Positions 36,479-46,839 of a stretch of 64,000 nucleotides of DNA are shown here, one piece after another. This DNA comes from Isoetes taiwanensis (lineage: Eukaryota; Streptophyta; Lycopodiopsida; Isoetales; Isoetaceae). The notes under the pieces are model-generated. The model saw nothing but the letters and a program-made list of their open reading frames with translations, was not told the origin of the DNA and did no database searches. Positions within the stretch are counted from its first letter, which is position 1. Each line of letters opens with the position of its first letter. The translations under genes were made by a program, and so were the position numbers. The stretch is from NCBI GenBank assembly GCA_021234155.1, contig JAJEKV010000109.1, positions 1,529,736 to 1,593,735 on the forward strand, written 5' to 3'.

Positions 36479-36915
36479 TGTAGAATTACTGACGTAAGTG
36501 TCAATATGATTTTATAGTAGCAATAATAGCAGCCTGGAGCAAGCACTTCAATAAAATTATGTTCGTAACTTGCAGAAGAAGTTAGCAGCCTGGAGCAAGC
36601 ACTTCAATAAAATTATGTTCGTAACTTGCAGAAGAAGTATTCCCTTGGCTCATTTGACCTGCTTGGTCATGCTTGGTCATACAGTGCAAGCAACTAGCCT
36701 TCTGGTTGATTGCACACAGAATTGACCTTTATCATTGCACGATTCCTGCAACTACAAGAACTTAATGGTCAAGTTGTACTTGGCAATCTTATGGCTATTC
36801 TTGGCATGATTTGGTATGGTAAGTTAATGCATCATTGAAACCTGGGGGTGAAGAGAAGAAGATTCATTCCCGAAACCATTCAGGTGTGAATGCAAATTTA
36901 TGCATTTATATTTTG
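36060..36915 (+). pseudogene. right-arm URGT fragment extending to the C-terminus
   Basis: The plus strand reads [41 protein letters not shown], then, beyond the hairpin, ITDVSVN, QKKYSLGSFDLLGHA (36620-36670), LNGQVVLGNLMAILGMIWYG (36750-36820) and a tail like NASLKPGGEEKK. These follow the URGT order from N- to C-terminus with most of the middle transmembrane helices missing and many frameshifts and stops. It is a decayed gene copy whose 5' half was later duplicated in inverse orientation. Confidence 0.82.
36527..36638. repeat. 56-bp tandem duplication in the URGT relic
   Basis: TAGCAGCCTGGAGCAAGCAC and the 36 bases after it are present twice in a row, identical, starting at 36527 and 36583. 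The unit ends in GTAACTTGCAGAAGAAG, a splice-acceptor-like word. Confidence 0.95.
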
Positions 36916-37342
36916 GCTCCCATGATTTTGTGAGATTAGATACATTAATAGATTTATGGGCTCTGTGTGCTGGTAAGATGCTTCTATTTGGCTCGGTTTT
37001 GTCTGCTGTATGTATGGTGCTTGCATATAGGAGGTTATAGTGCTTAGTGCAGACCCCATAAGAGGTTAACATAGTAAGTGAGGCTGCTTCAAGATGTCAC
37101 AATGCTGCATCTATGCACTCTGTTACAATATCAAACTCTTGTGCGTTCATACTACGTGTTGCATTGTGATCAAGAGCGACAAAATCTTCCACCTGATCAG
37201 ATCAACTTGTCATTTATAAGCAAAGGATATTTCAGGTGCATTCACTAAAATGTTCATCACAGTTTAGTCTAGTGATTCTCATTTATGGTTACTTTCATTA
37301 AAGTGACAAGCACAGAAATACTTACCAGCAGTAACGACTTAC
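36916..37342. other. no gene recognised
   Basis: AT-rich sequence beyond the URGT tail, without frames or repeats of note. Confidence 0.5.
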
Positions 37343-37434
37343 AAAAATGGTTCCACCCACTGCTTCCGGTTTATATATCCATGATCCTGCCTGACACATA
37401 GCCCATGCTTCCATAACTCTCGAACTGAATATAG
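37343..37434 (-). CDS. candidate internal exon, unknown protein
   Basis: On the minus strand CAACGCAG precedes a 92-base open stretch that ends at TTTTT|GTAAGT, a consensus donor. It reads IFSSRVMEAWAMCQAGSWIY then KPEAVGGTIF. No neighbouring exon could be joined and the family is not recognised. Confidence 0.35.
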
Positions 37435-37857
37435 CTGCGTTGAAAAGATAATATATCAGAGACAGAAGAGAAATTTTGGCAACTCAAAAACGTTCCAAAA
37501 CAACAGGTAAAGGGAGGATATATCAGCTGGGCAGCATGAACTCATTTTCCAAATGTACAACAAAATGTGGCATGCTGATGTTATGTACACAAACCTTGGA
37601 GTGATTGCCATCACATATACAAGGTAAAGTCATGCGAGTTACATGTGCAACAGTCTCTGAATTATTCCAGCCATATCTCTGATTCTTCAAAAGATTTTGC
37701 TCGATTCTCGAGCCCCCAAAAAAAGGCTACAGAATTCAAAGACAGAAAACCTGCACAAGGAAACAAATTAGTCTCCTCGGACTAAGAAGCATAGTTTTCA
37801 AGGTCTGGCGTGAACTCTTCTCTTGTATTCCATAATAAGAAAAAAATTCATAGAGAA

Positions 37858-37955
37858 GATTGAAGCACCTACTATAATAAAGCGACTAATTCCTATTATA
37901 ATAGAGGATCGAAGCACCTACTATAATAACGCAACGAATTCCTATTATTATGGAG
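37858..37955. repeat. 49-bp tandem duplication with a palindromic core
   Basis: Two copies (starting GATTGAAGCACC and GATCGAAGCACC) share ACTATAATAA...CCTATTAT. The first copy contains CTATTATAATAG, a perfect palindrome. Confidence 0.85.
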
Positions 37956-40266
37956 GTTGCCCAATCTACGCTCTGAACTAACATTCAGCAGCTTCCAAGA
38001 AGCGAATAGGTCCTTTGTTTTTCGAATCAGATGTCTCATGGTCACCACTGCTAAACAGATGGTTTCTTCCCTAAAATTCGACAAGCCTTCAGCTATTCAA
38101 GCCATGACAAAATTTGTAGGTGACATTGACGAGGAAGACTGGTGATTGATAGGCATGAAAACATTGGCAGTCTTACTTGAAGAGCCACTTGACGGAATAT
38201 GCCACTACAAAAAGTCCCATCTGATGTATGTGTGATTTCAAAGTTTAGCCAAAGGTAAGGAACTGCATCACTATATCTTGCAGCTGGAGTGTAATGTTTA
38301 GTCCACAACCTCCTTTCCAGGATCCTGCCAAAATATGCAGTTCACAAACCACTTTTTCTTGCAATTAGAGTTAGTACTAGTACCTCTATCTGAGTACTAC
38401 TGATATTTGCACCCCTGCTGGATGCAGTAATGCCAAGGCTATGGCGTGCACATTGCTACTACATCTGGAAGAAATTTGTTACGCCATGAAAAAAATTATG
38501 GATCTGCAGAAGGACAATGCCCTATATAGTCTCAATAACTTGTTTTTTATGACAAGATATTCAGGTGCATCAGACAAGAGTTTATAGATAAATTTCTCGT
38601 TGTATAACCTTTTTCCCCAATCCAAGTGGATCATACCATTAAAGGACTATTCAAACTGGTCATATGGTCTAAGTCAAAATATAAGAACTATCAACCTTAG
38701 AAAAGAGATAATACTTAGAGCATGCTGTAGAAGGCTACTTCAAACTGCAAGATCTTAGCGTTAAATTCAGCAAGCCACATATGATCCGGTCGTGATTGTT
38801 CTAGAAAGAAGAGAGATGTGAAGACATAGAATTCGAAAAAGAAACCAATCAAAGTAACCAGCAATGCATGATAAGGAATATCCTTAACACTGAAAGAATA
38901 CTTTGCACTGAAAGATCTCACAGGCTTCTAGTCTAATTCTAGTATGAATGAACGTATTATAATACTTGCCTCACTGGACGGGGACTTGAAAGATGTCTGG
39001 CTTTGTAGATCGGCATTCCTCATCGTCTTCGTCTTGGGCCACCTCATCGTCATAGGTTCACGACTTATGTACACTTTCCATACATAAATATGGCATTTTT
39101 ATACTTTATTTTTATATGGTATTTTTATTTTTATATGGCATTTTTAAACCCTACTTTCCACTTTTCTAAGCCTATTCCTACTAAGACAATAAAACTCCAT
39201 CCAAGGGTTTAGCACACTTTTCCACCTCTTTTGCATCTACGCCCTGCTAGCAATTTCATACTATCATCTATGGATGCCAACATGTACTGGTTTCTCCTTA
39301 TTTGGTGGTTTGTTAACTATTGTCTTATTGTCAGACTGCTGCCACTTTCAAGTTTTAACATATGCTCTTGATTATGGATGTTTCATTGCATATCATGAAA
39401 GGTTTAGGACTCTACAGTAGATAAATCCCTGGCCCAAATAGTGCATTTTCGTAGTATGCTCCTAGTTTAGATTGCTCACGTGCTAGTGGGCTAGGATAGG
39501 GCATGCTCGTTCTTCTCCAATGACTCCTTCCCCTATTCTCCCGAATACAGCCTCTCCACTCCTCGTGTAGTTGCGTGACCCAAAATGTACTAAGTTGCCT
39601 AAATTAGTTAGCTACAAATTCACCAAAATGGGAAATCCATACCAAAAATCCCAAAGGAGACACGAAGTTCCTCCTTTTTTTTTTTTTTTTTTTTTTCACA
39701 CCCTAAATTGAGCAGAACACCATTTAGCGATGAACTCAGTATAAGCAAAAATCGAAAATAAATTTAAAAAACGTGAATTTATGAGTGCGCCACTAGCAAT
39801 GTCTTTTCATTAAAATCTCTTCATAGGAATGTCCAATTGATCCAACTTTTGTTCCATTGCATATAGAATCTAAGCTTTTCAACAAGTCAAAATATGCCTA
39901 GTGCGGACCTCAGAGCAAGGATATTTTTACAAAACATTCCATTAACAGCGCACCAATAAATGCAAAGATTTATTTTTTATTTTAAAATTGCAGATTCTCG
40001 AGTGCGCCACTAAAAGCTATATCTTTAATATAACTTATCTTGCTTCAATTTTCATTGCGTGTGCACTTCATAGTTGCCCCTCCTTCTCTCCAAGGTGACT
40101 TTCTACACCACAGCTGATCCTTCTTCATTACTTTACCATTAGCTTAACATCCTTATCCCCTATGTGCTCCACTAGCACATGGCAAGAACTAAGTAAACAA
40201 CCATAAAATAGAGGGATATAGTGGACTGTTAGATCGGCATCGCTCAACATATGGAAGAAGTTGATA
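37956..40266. other. no gene recognised; oligo-T tract at 39675-39696
   Basis: A 62-codon plus frame at 37957-38145 ends VGDIDEEDW and is gene-like but unplaced. Low-complexity TATGGCATTTTTAT repeats occur at 39089-39145. A 22-base oligo-T tract at 39675-39696 may be the polyA tail of a minus-strand retroposon, but no AATAAA or target duplication was found. GAGTGCGCCACTA occurs at about 39784 and 40000. Confidence 0.4.
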
Positions 40267-40425
40267 TCACTTTGAGTCATAGCTAGAGAATCCAGTCAAC
40301 ACATTCATAATGGAAAGCCTGGCGAGGACAATATAATATTGCCAGTTCACCATATATTGGTAGAGATAGAAATGTAAATTGACACCACATGGCAGATTGC
40401 CACAATAACAATTAATGAGGATGGC

Positions 40426-40755
40426 ATGTACGTAGTGCCCTCCAAAGACAAAGGACCAAAACAAGTCAATACGCAATTCATTAAATTCGTGGAAGGTGTG
40501 GATACCAGTCCACGTCAAGGAATAGTGAGAGACATTGCCAAGTCCTATTACTATTGGGAAGAGGGTTTTACATCTTTTTTCAAAATCTGGCATGAACTCC
40601 CCCAATACATCTTCAACAATGATTCCAAAATCTTCGTCATCGACGAGAATGGCTACAACTGCTCTCTGGAATGTGAAGACAACCATTGCACTCGGCATGC
40701 AAACCAACCTAAGAAGTACCATGTCAAATTATACAAAAGAGTGCATTGGGGATAA
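40426..40755 (+). CDS. unclassified 109-codon frame
   Basis: It starts MYVVPSKDKGPKQVNTQF and includes DIAKSYYYWEEGFTSFFKIW and IFVIDENGYNCSLECEDNHC. Composition looks like a globular protein, with a Cys/His-rich end. A 151-codon frame on the opposite strand (40722-40267) overlaps it; that one is hydrophobic and less convincing. No family recognised. It lies 250 bases before the recombinase fragment and could be part of the same element. Confidence 0.35.
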   Translation: MYVVPSKDKGPKQVNTQFIKFVEGVDTSPRQGIVRDIAKSYYYWEEGFTSFFKIWHELPQYIFNNDSKIFVIDENGYNCSLECEDNHCTRHANQPKKYHVKLYKRVHWG

Positions 40756-41002
40756 AGAGAGAGAACTCAGATATGGATGGCAAGGGTAATCAGGATACCC
40801 AAGGTGGGGGAAGACCAGGACGATCAAGGTGGAGATAATGAGCAGGACAAGGATAAGGATCAAAACAAATGTGGAGCATTCAAGCTTTTTGATGGCAAAA
40901 AAATTGCTACCCTTTAAAAACCAATTACTGCTATCATTGCCTTTGCTAGAAAGCTTCTTAAAGGGAATTAGCAACCTTAATTAGAATATTTGACCAAAAT
41001 GC

Positions 41003-41206
41003 TTGTGGTGGAAGCACTGTCTCCTCTCTATCGGCTTGGATCCGTCACAATACGGTACACATTCTGCTCGTCGCGGCGGAGCCTCTGCAGCTGTGACATG
41101 GGGAGTCCCAAATGGTGCTGCTCATGCCCACGGTCGCTGGCGCTCTTCTTCCTCTCATTCTCGCTACGTGATTCGTGACTCGACTCAACACTTGGATGTT
41201 TCTTAG
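41003..41206 (+). pseudogene. C-terminus of a tyrosine recombinase (DIRS/Crypton-like)
   Basis: The frame reads LLSIGLDPSQYGTHSARRGG, then ASAAVTWGVPNGAAHAHGRW and SSSSHSRYVIRDS. This is the catalytic end of a tyrosine recombinase: HSAR (second Arg box), HGRW (His/Trp box) and the candidate nucleophile Tyr in SRYV. Sequences with HSARRGGAS are known from DIRS-like and related YR retroelements and from Cryptons. Only about 65 residues remain; the first Arg box is missing, so it is inactive. Confidence 0.72.
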
Positions 41207-41242
41207 CGGCTTGGCTTATAGCTAAGGAAGTTCTCTGGTAGT

Positions 41243-41284
41243 CGACCGGTTTTTGTGTTGCTTGCGAGTCCCTTACCAGAATAG
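41243..41284 (+). repeat. 42-bp direct repeat, copy 1
   Basis: CGACCGGTTTTTGTGTTGCT followed by TGCGAGTCCCTTACCAGAAT recurs at 42579-42623 with two or three changes, so two copies lie about 1.3 kb apart bracketing the region after the recombinase. This resembles the split direct repeats of some YR retroelements. Confidence 0.8.
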
Positions 41285-41489
41285 CATCGATCTGAGCCCT
41301 CAGATCACCATTCTGGACAGGGACGAGCCATTATATAAGTACACTCCATATTCGAGGCTGGTTATCGGCGTCTTTTTACAACAGCACTTCTCTCATTATC
41401 CATTGCTTCCCTCCCTTCCCGCCCTGATTTGCTTGGGCGCTTGTTTATTGTTTTTCACATGTGTTTCTGTTCATGCATACCTTATTGTT

Positions 41490-41672
41490 GTCCACCTCCC
41501 GGGTGTTGTTATCATCATGTTTTTACGCCTGCATGGTGCTGCCTTCTTCTCCACCTGTGGGTGATACTGTTTATTTCCACCCTGAGGATGATGCAAATTT
41601 CCTTTTTATCATGTTCTTTCTTCCACCCGCTGGGTGATGCTTTTTCTCTCCACCCTCCGGGTGATGCTATTT
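41490..41672 (+). repeat. series of five CACCC/GGGTG mini-hairpins
   Basis: CTCCCGGGTG, CCACCTGTGGGTGATAC, CCACCCTGAGGATGATGC, CCACCCGCTGGGTGATGC and CCACCCTCCGGGTGATGC follow one another at about 30-60 base spacing, separated by T-rich sequence. Loops differ while stems are kept. Confidence 0.8.
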
Positions 41673-41929
41673 TCTCTTCTGCCATGTATTGTTGATTTTC
41701 TCCTCATTACTAATCACTCACATCTGTTTTTTGGGTACTTGTTGTTGTGCAGCTTGCCGCTTCGCCTTCATGCACGTTCTTGTTCTCCTTAACTGTTAAT
41801 GGGTGCCTTTTATATGTTCCATTTCGTTCGCAGGTATTATATCGTCTCGTGGGTTCACTCCTTCTTGCGTACGCCATTGCCCTACTTCCTTCGATTCTCC
41901 AGGCAACTATCCAAGGTTGGTGACGACCA

Positions 41930-41992
41930 TTTCTCATTAGGGTTTTCCTCAAAAACCCGAAAGGGCGGGGTTTTTCATCCCGATGAGAAGTT
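41930..41992. repeat. imperfect hairpin with GGGTTTT/AAAACCC arms
   Basis: CTCATTAGGGTTTTCC and AAAAACCCGAAA face GGGGTTTTTCATCCCGATGAG, giving a nested stem of about 25 bases. It may be a 3' processing or termination structure of the YR element. Confidence 0.6.
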
Positions 41993-42146
41993 ATCGCCAC
42001 TACCCTTCTATACTGCCTATACACACTTTCTTCCTTATGGGGTGGCTCGACATTGTTCCTATGGTTAGCTCCCCATCTATATTATTCAAACATTGTATAC
42101 TGCTGTTGTGATGAATAACAAGCATATCTATATCTATATCGACCAG

Positions 42147-42574
42147 TTTTTTTTTTTTTTTTTGAAGGATGACAATTTATTATCAAGGAAAATCAAGATA
42201 CATACAAGAGATCTGTGACATGGGACTCAAAACCTAGAGGACGAAATAGTCCACTAAGCATAACCACCCATACATAGAATGTAATCATACTCCTTGTGCC
42301 ATCTTGGGGCGTTTAATAGCCTCATCACAATCATCATGTTCTGCGTCATCGAGATGATCATCAACAGCCATCAAATTATCATGCCACTCAATAGTACGAG
42401 GCATGATAGCCTCATGAGATGATATAACAGACTTCTTCCTCGCTGCCTTCTTCCAATTGACCTGCTGCCATGACTCTTTAGCGCACTGAATATTAGGACC
42501 ATCAGCTATAACAAGCTCAGAAGCACGAGAGGCAGAAGCAACATCGTGGAGAGTAGTAGGAACTATAGCTGCAC
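42147..42574 (-). mobile_element. 5'-truncated polyA retroposon with target duplication
   Basis: On the minus strand a coding tail (ending HDDCDEAIKRPKMAQGV, stop near 42285) is followed by a 3' untranslated region, AATAAA (42176-42181) and a 17-base polyA. The flanks TATATCGACCAG (42135-42146) and TATATCGGCCAG (42575-42586) are a 12-bp target duplication with one change. So a mRNA 3' end was inserted by LINE machinery. The frame includes NIQCAKESWQQVNWKKAARK; it could be the end of a LINE ORF or of a host gene. It lies within the right copy of the direct repeat. Confidence 0.85.
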
Positions 42575-42578
42575 TATA

Positions 42579-42623
42579 TCGGCCAGTTTTTGTGTTCCTT
42601 GCGAGTCCCTTACCAGAATATAG
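42579..42623 (+). repeat. 42-bp direct repeat, copy 2
   Basis: Second copy of the repeat at 41243. It starts at the right target duplication of the retroposon, so the retroposon landed at this copy's left edge. Confidence 0.75.
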
Positions 42624-44090
42624 CCTTGTTAAGACTTTAGAATATAAGATCATTCAATATTATCACGACATAATATGTATTTACCATGGTGGGTTCTAAA
42701 GAAAAGAAAAAGAAAGGAGAGAGGGAGAAAAAGACCTTTAAATGTTCATTGCAAATCAAATAGTTAATGAGATGCACATACCACATGACTATGACAATGT
42801 TTGTGAATAACTATATATTGTTGGTTGCAAATGGAATTTTATGTTACATTTAAACAAGAAGCTGGTCATTTAAAAGACATCTACTCGTAGCAATATAGGC
42901 ACAAAAGATAAGAGGGCTATAATTTTAGGGTTTGTAAACAAATGTAATCATACCTCTAAATGGAGATGTTTAAAGACACATTTGCAAGAAAAGAGTACAA
43001 TCTCTAGATTCTTGTCAGTTCTTTAAGATAGTTTTAGTGGTAGGATGGTTATAGGCTCTAATAGCTTTAGTGGTAGGACGATTATAAGCACTAAGTGACA
43101 TTCATCCTTAGGCACCTATATCTCAATTATTTACATTTGGAATCCATAGGAAATGATGCTTGTCTTATAAAAATCATGTGCTTTGTGCACGAGCAAGCAT
43201 TTTTGCACTTGGTAAATACTCAAAATCTCATATGGCATGGGCTCTTGTTGTCTCGGCAAATAACTTTAATTTGGATGACCATATGAAGATCCATGATCAA
43301 TCTAATGGCACCATTCCACCTATTGCCCAATCATCAAAAAGACCCAAAATGGTGATTGCATTGTTCAATAGCACATAAGAGACATTATGTCCACCCGTTG
43401 TCTTTAACGAAAGGGGTATACCTACGGATGATTGCCTTCCTTAGGAAATCCAGAATGGAGAGGTCCTCTTTTATACCCTTCGTATATCATCAGGTCATAA
43501 TCGTTGCTTCCCTCCCTACTTTTCCTTGTCCACAATATCTTCCCCTGTCCAAGATACCTTCTCGTGGCAGCTTTCTGGTTCGGTGTCTCTACTGAATCGC
43601 TTCTCAATATTGTCGTTTCAGCACTCTTCATGGCGAGGTTTTTCTTGGGTGTCCTTTGGAAGCCAGCATGGTTAGGAGGAGCATAATTTTGTAAGCTGGA
43701 TATGCATGCTTGCAGTGTTTCGAATTTAGCTCCTGGCTCTTTATTACAGTAATTCCAACCACGATTCTTGGTTTGCTATGATATGTATTGCTGTTGCTAC
43801 CTGCATGTGCTCATATCCTCTATGCATGTCTATGGCAACGACATGCATGGTTAAGAGGAGCAATCTTGTAAGAGGGATATGCATTTTTAGAAATGTGCAT
43901 TTTTTGGGGGCTGGATTGAATTCTTCTTCTGTTCTGTGGTTATGGCAGCATTGTCTATGATTGATTGCATTTGGGGCCACAGTTTTACAGTTATCATCTG
44001 TCATTATTTCAGTTCATATCATGCATTCCTTGCTGCTTGTTTGATCCCTTCCATGTCAGCATGTATTTGTTTTCCATCTACTTGAGGGGC
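42624..44090. other. no gene recognised; two short direct repeats
   Basis: A 35-base tandem repeat (TTTTAGTGGTAGGATGG / CTTTAGTGGTAGGACGA) lies at about 43027-43092. CATGGTTAGGAGGAGCA...GGATATGCAT at 43668 recurs at 43846 with small changes. Short frames on both strands at 43356-43690 have no recognisable domain. Confidence 0.5.
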
Positions 44091-44161
44091 TTTTCACACG
44101 ACTAGTGTGTCTTATATTTTAAGGCATACTATTGGTCCATCTCAACATTTAAGAAGAATTG

Positions 44162-44414
44162 GTTTTCACACGGAACTATATAAGACATGTCTCATTTAGG
44201 TTCGGGTAGGTTTGAATAGGTTCGTAAGGGCAATGGAGTCTTATTTTATACCGGGGGACTTACCCCGCCATAAAATAAGACACCACTTATTATATTCTAT
44301 TTTATTCTATTGACCAATCATATTCAAAATAAAAGGTGGTCTTATTTTGTGATGGTTTTCACACTAGTATTTGTTAGTGTCTCATTTATATAAGACACCC
44401 TGTAGTGTGAAAAC
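44162..44414. mobile_element. MITE-like element with GTTTTCACAC ends, nested in the left end
   Basis: GTTTTCACAC at 44162 and GTGTGAAAAC ending at about 44414 are exact inverses, each followed inward by ATATAAGACA or TGTCTTATAT and a TGAGACA/TGTCTCA word. An internal inverted pair (GGTGGTCTTATTTTGTG against ATAAAATAAGACACCAC) strengthens the fold. The same TTTTCACAC word forms the outer ends of the large element, so both were probably moved by one transposase. Confidence 0.65.
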
Positions 44415-44441
44415 AACTTATATTTGTGTGTCTTATTTTTT

Positions 44442-44466
44442 AAGTCGTATTTAATTAAAGTGGGAC
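44442..44466 (+). repeat. left copy of the 25-bp perfect inverted repeat
   Basis: Exact reverse complement of 56710-56734, 12.2 kb away. It begins AAGTCGTATTTAATT. Confidence 0.95.
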
Positions 44467-44686
44467 TCATTCCATTCCCACTTTTTTCCGGAACCCTGTT
44501 AATTTACACAAAAAGGAGCACCCCGACCCGAAAACTATCCTTAATTCAATTTTGAATAAAACTCGTATTCAAGCTTTGCCGCAGCTTTTCTCTGTTAGCG
44601 AAGTCGAGAACAAGAACAATGCAACTCAAAACAAAGGAAATTCATTAAAGTTTGAAACCAAAGATCTAGTTGAAAAAGAATTTTTA

Positions 44687-45272
44687 TTAATAAATTGAAC
44701 AGTACAATGTATTTTTACATCTGACGCAGAGACCATGGTGGTCTTGGTTGTCACTACAGCTTACATCATCTTCGTAGGTGGTCCACCTTAGGGGATTAAC
44801 TAGCGGCCGCTTCTTCACGCCGACCGTAAAGCTTTGGGGCAACTCCGGGTGTGGGAATGCCTCATGTGGAGGTGCCTCTCGAGCTACCGGCCACTGGCTC
44901 CACCCGACTTCTCCACTCCTCCCCCCGCAGCCTTCCATCGAATATGCTCCTTCCCCAACCTCCGCGGATGTTATGCAATGCTTGCAAGATGCTTTGAGCT
45001 TCCCGGACTTTCTTTTGTTCTTCGGCCGCTTTCTTATCCCTGTGGTGTAGCGAGCAACCTCTCCGAATTCCCGAAAGCAACCTTATCCCAAAGGCCGGCA
45101 AGAGTGTAGCGGACCGGATCCGTATAGAACGGTATTTCTTCCGCCTTTGAGCGGATGTACCGCCTGAGCGGTCTCTCGCGATGCCCGAAGCCGATCTGTG
45201 GCCGGTGGCCGGATTCGTGGTTCCGAAATCCACCGGAGCAAGGAGAGTATGATTAACAATTACGGCAAGCAT
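44687..45272 (-). CDS. broken frames of unknown protein in the GC-rich cargo
   Basis: Two minus frames, 45272-44862 and 44938-44687, have coding-like composition. The first includes RDKKAAEEQKKVREAQSILQ, a likely coiled coil. They overlap in different registers and match no family known to me. CpG is frequent compared with flanking DNA. Confidence 0.25.
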
Positions 45273-45544
45273 TAGTCAAAACGAAGAAAAGAATGTTGAA
45301 ATCAAATTACAATGGAGAACATTCATTCCATACAACCGCATCCAATGACGGGGAGTAGTGTTTTCGACTCGCGAAATGAAAGGCCCATAAAAGTGAAAGT
45401 ACAACCATTCTTGCCTTTCTCCGCACACGAAGCATACAAATGAAAAGGCCCGTGAAAAAGGCGCAACGAGAAGCATCATCATAATACATTGTGGCTGCAT
45501 CCAAATACACAATCAAACATACAAATGGTCTCATCAACAGATAG

Positions 45545-45580
45545 CATGCCTTTCTCGACTCGTGAGTCGAGAAAGGCATC
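45545..45580. repeat. best-preserved TCGACTC/GAGTCGA palindrome
   Basis: GCCTTTCTCGACTC, GTGA, GTCGAGAAAGGC forms a nearly perfect 30-base palindrome. At least twenty related copies, many with lost bases, are scattered from 45356 to 52320; most lie in the two arrays below, others at 46553 and 46607. Confidence 0.9.
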
Positions 45581-46839
45581 GAAAACTCAATATACAAGTA
45601 TATTCATTACAAAATGTTCAATACATTTCACGCTTTGTTTACAATATTCACACAATTTGACTATCCTCAAAGCAGGGTCACTCTTCTTGTTCACCAAAAT
45701 ATTTGTCGCCCATAGCTTTCATGATCGCCTTGCTCTCTCGATCGGGTTCCGCGGAGGCTCGGATAGTTCCTAATCACATCGGGCGACAAGAATGGCAAAG
45801 AGGGATTCCGCCAAGACAGACAGTCCGGGCGGACAACCACCTATCCGCTCTCATATTCTTCAGTCGATATGGCTTAGCAATGATTGTATTTTTGCGCTGC
45901 TATGATAGCACTTGTAGGCGGAGTCGCCTATGATCGGGCCGTGTTGTGTTTGCCATAGTCCCGAATTGCTCATAAACCCCGGCCCAAAATTTTTCACCAT
46001 TATAGGCTTCCCTTTGTGATGGCTGGATCGAGGTCCTTCACATGCTCGACCCTTTCGCTTCCCCAAACGAACTTGAACTTCAAAACTGAAATGCCGAGAA
46101 CACCAAGAACATTGACAATATTTTTCTTTGCCATACAAGACCATATGCCCACTTCAATCCCCGCCTCCAGCACCATTCAATAATTTCCTTAGCTCTAGGC
46201 CCTGATACACTATTTTATGCTCGCTTTGATTGGGATCCGCGAGGTGTTAATCTCGGGACGCCTTTTGTCGTGGTATACCGCAGCCTAATACCCATTGACG
46301 CCAAATATTACAAGCTTGGTGGGACCACCGATCCCGCTTGAGTTTGGCTCACCATATTTCCGCTCATCGGATCCAAATGCGGATCATTATCTTTTCGTGT
46401 TCTTTTCCGGCCGCGGAGCGCGTTCTTGCTCGATTGTCTTTGTCCTTTTCATTCTCCTCCTCGCGACGCGGAACCGCTGCCCAATGACAATGATCCGAGT
46501 CGCTGAGCTGGAATTCCCCGAAATGATGACATCCGGCCGAAAGGAACGAAGTTTTTCGACTCGCGAGTCGAGAATGAAAAAGAAAAAGGTATTGAAAGGA
46601 ACGAGTTTTCTCGACTCGCGAAGTCAGAAACACCGATAGAGCAAAGTAAACTCACCTCAATCTCGTGTTTTCAAGAATGTGTTCGGCAAAGATTCGGTCC
46701 AAACCTTCGACATTCTCGCCTCCGCCAGCTTTGTCTCCCTCGCCCTCGCCGCTTCCTTTATCGCTTCCATTTGTCTTCCTCCCCCCTTGAAATGCTCATG
46801 AAGCGATCCGTGTATGACCGAATGGTTTCAACCATGTCC

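Noticed and set aside
39675-39696. Retroposon with polyA tail
   Set aside because: An oligo-T tract alone; no AATAAA on the minus strand and no target duplication was found.
40267-40722. 151-codon minus-strand frame as a membrane protein
   Set aside because: It is antisense to a better, globular-looking frame and has no domain; treated as its shadow.
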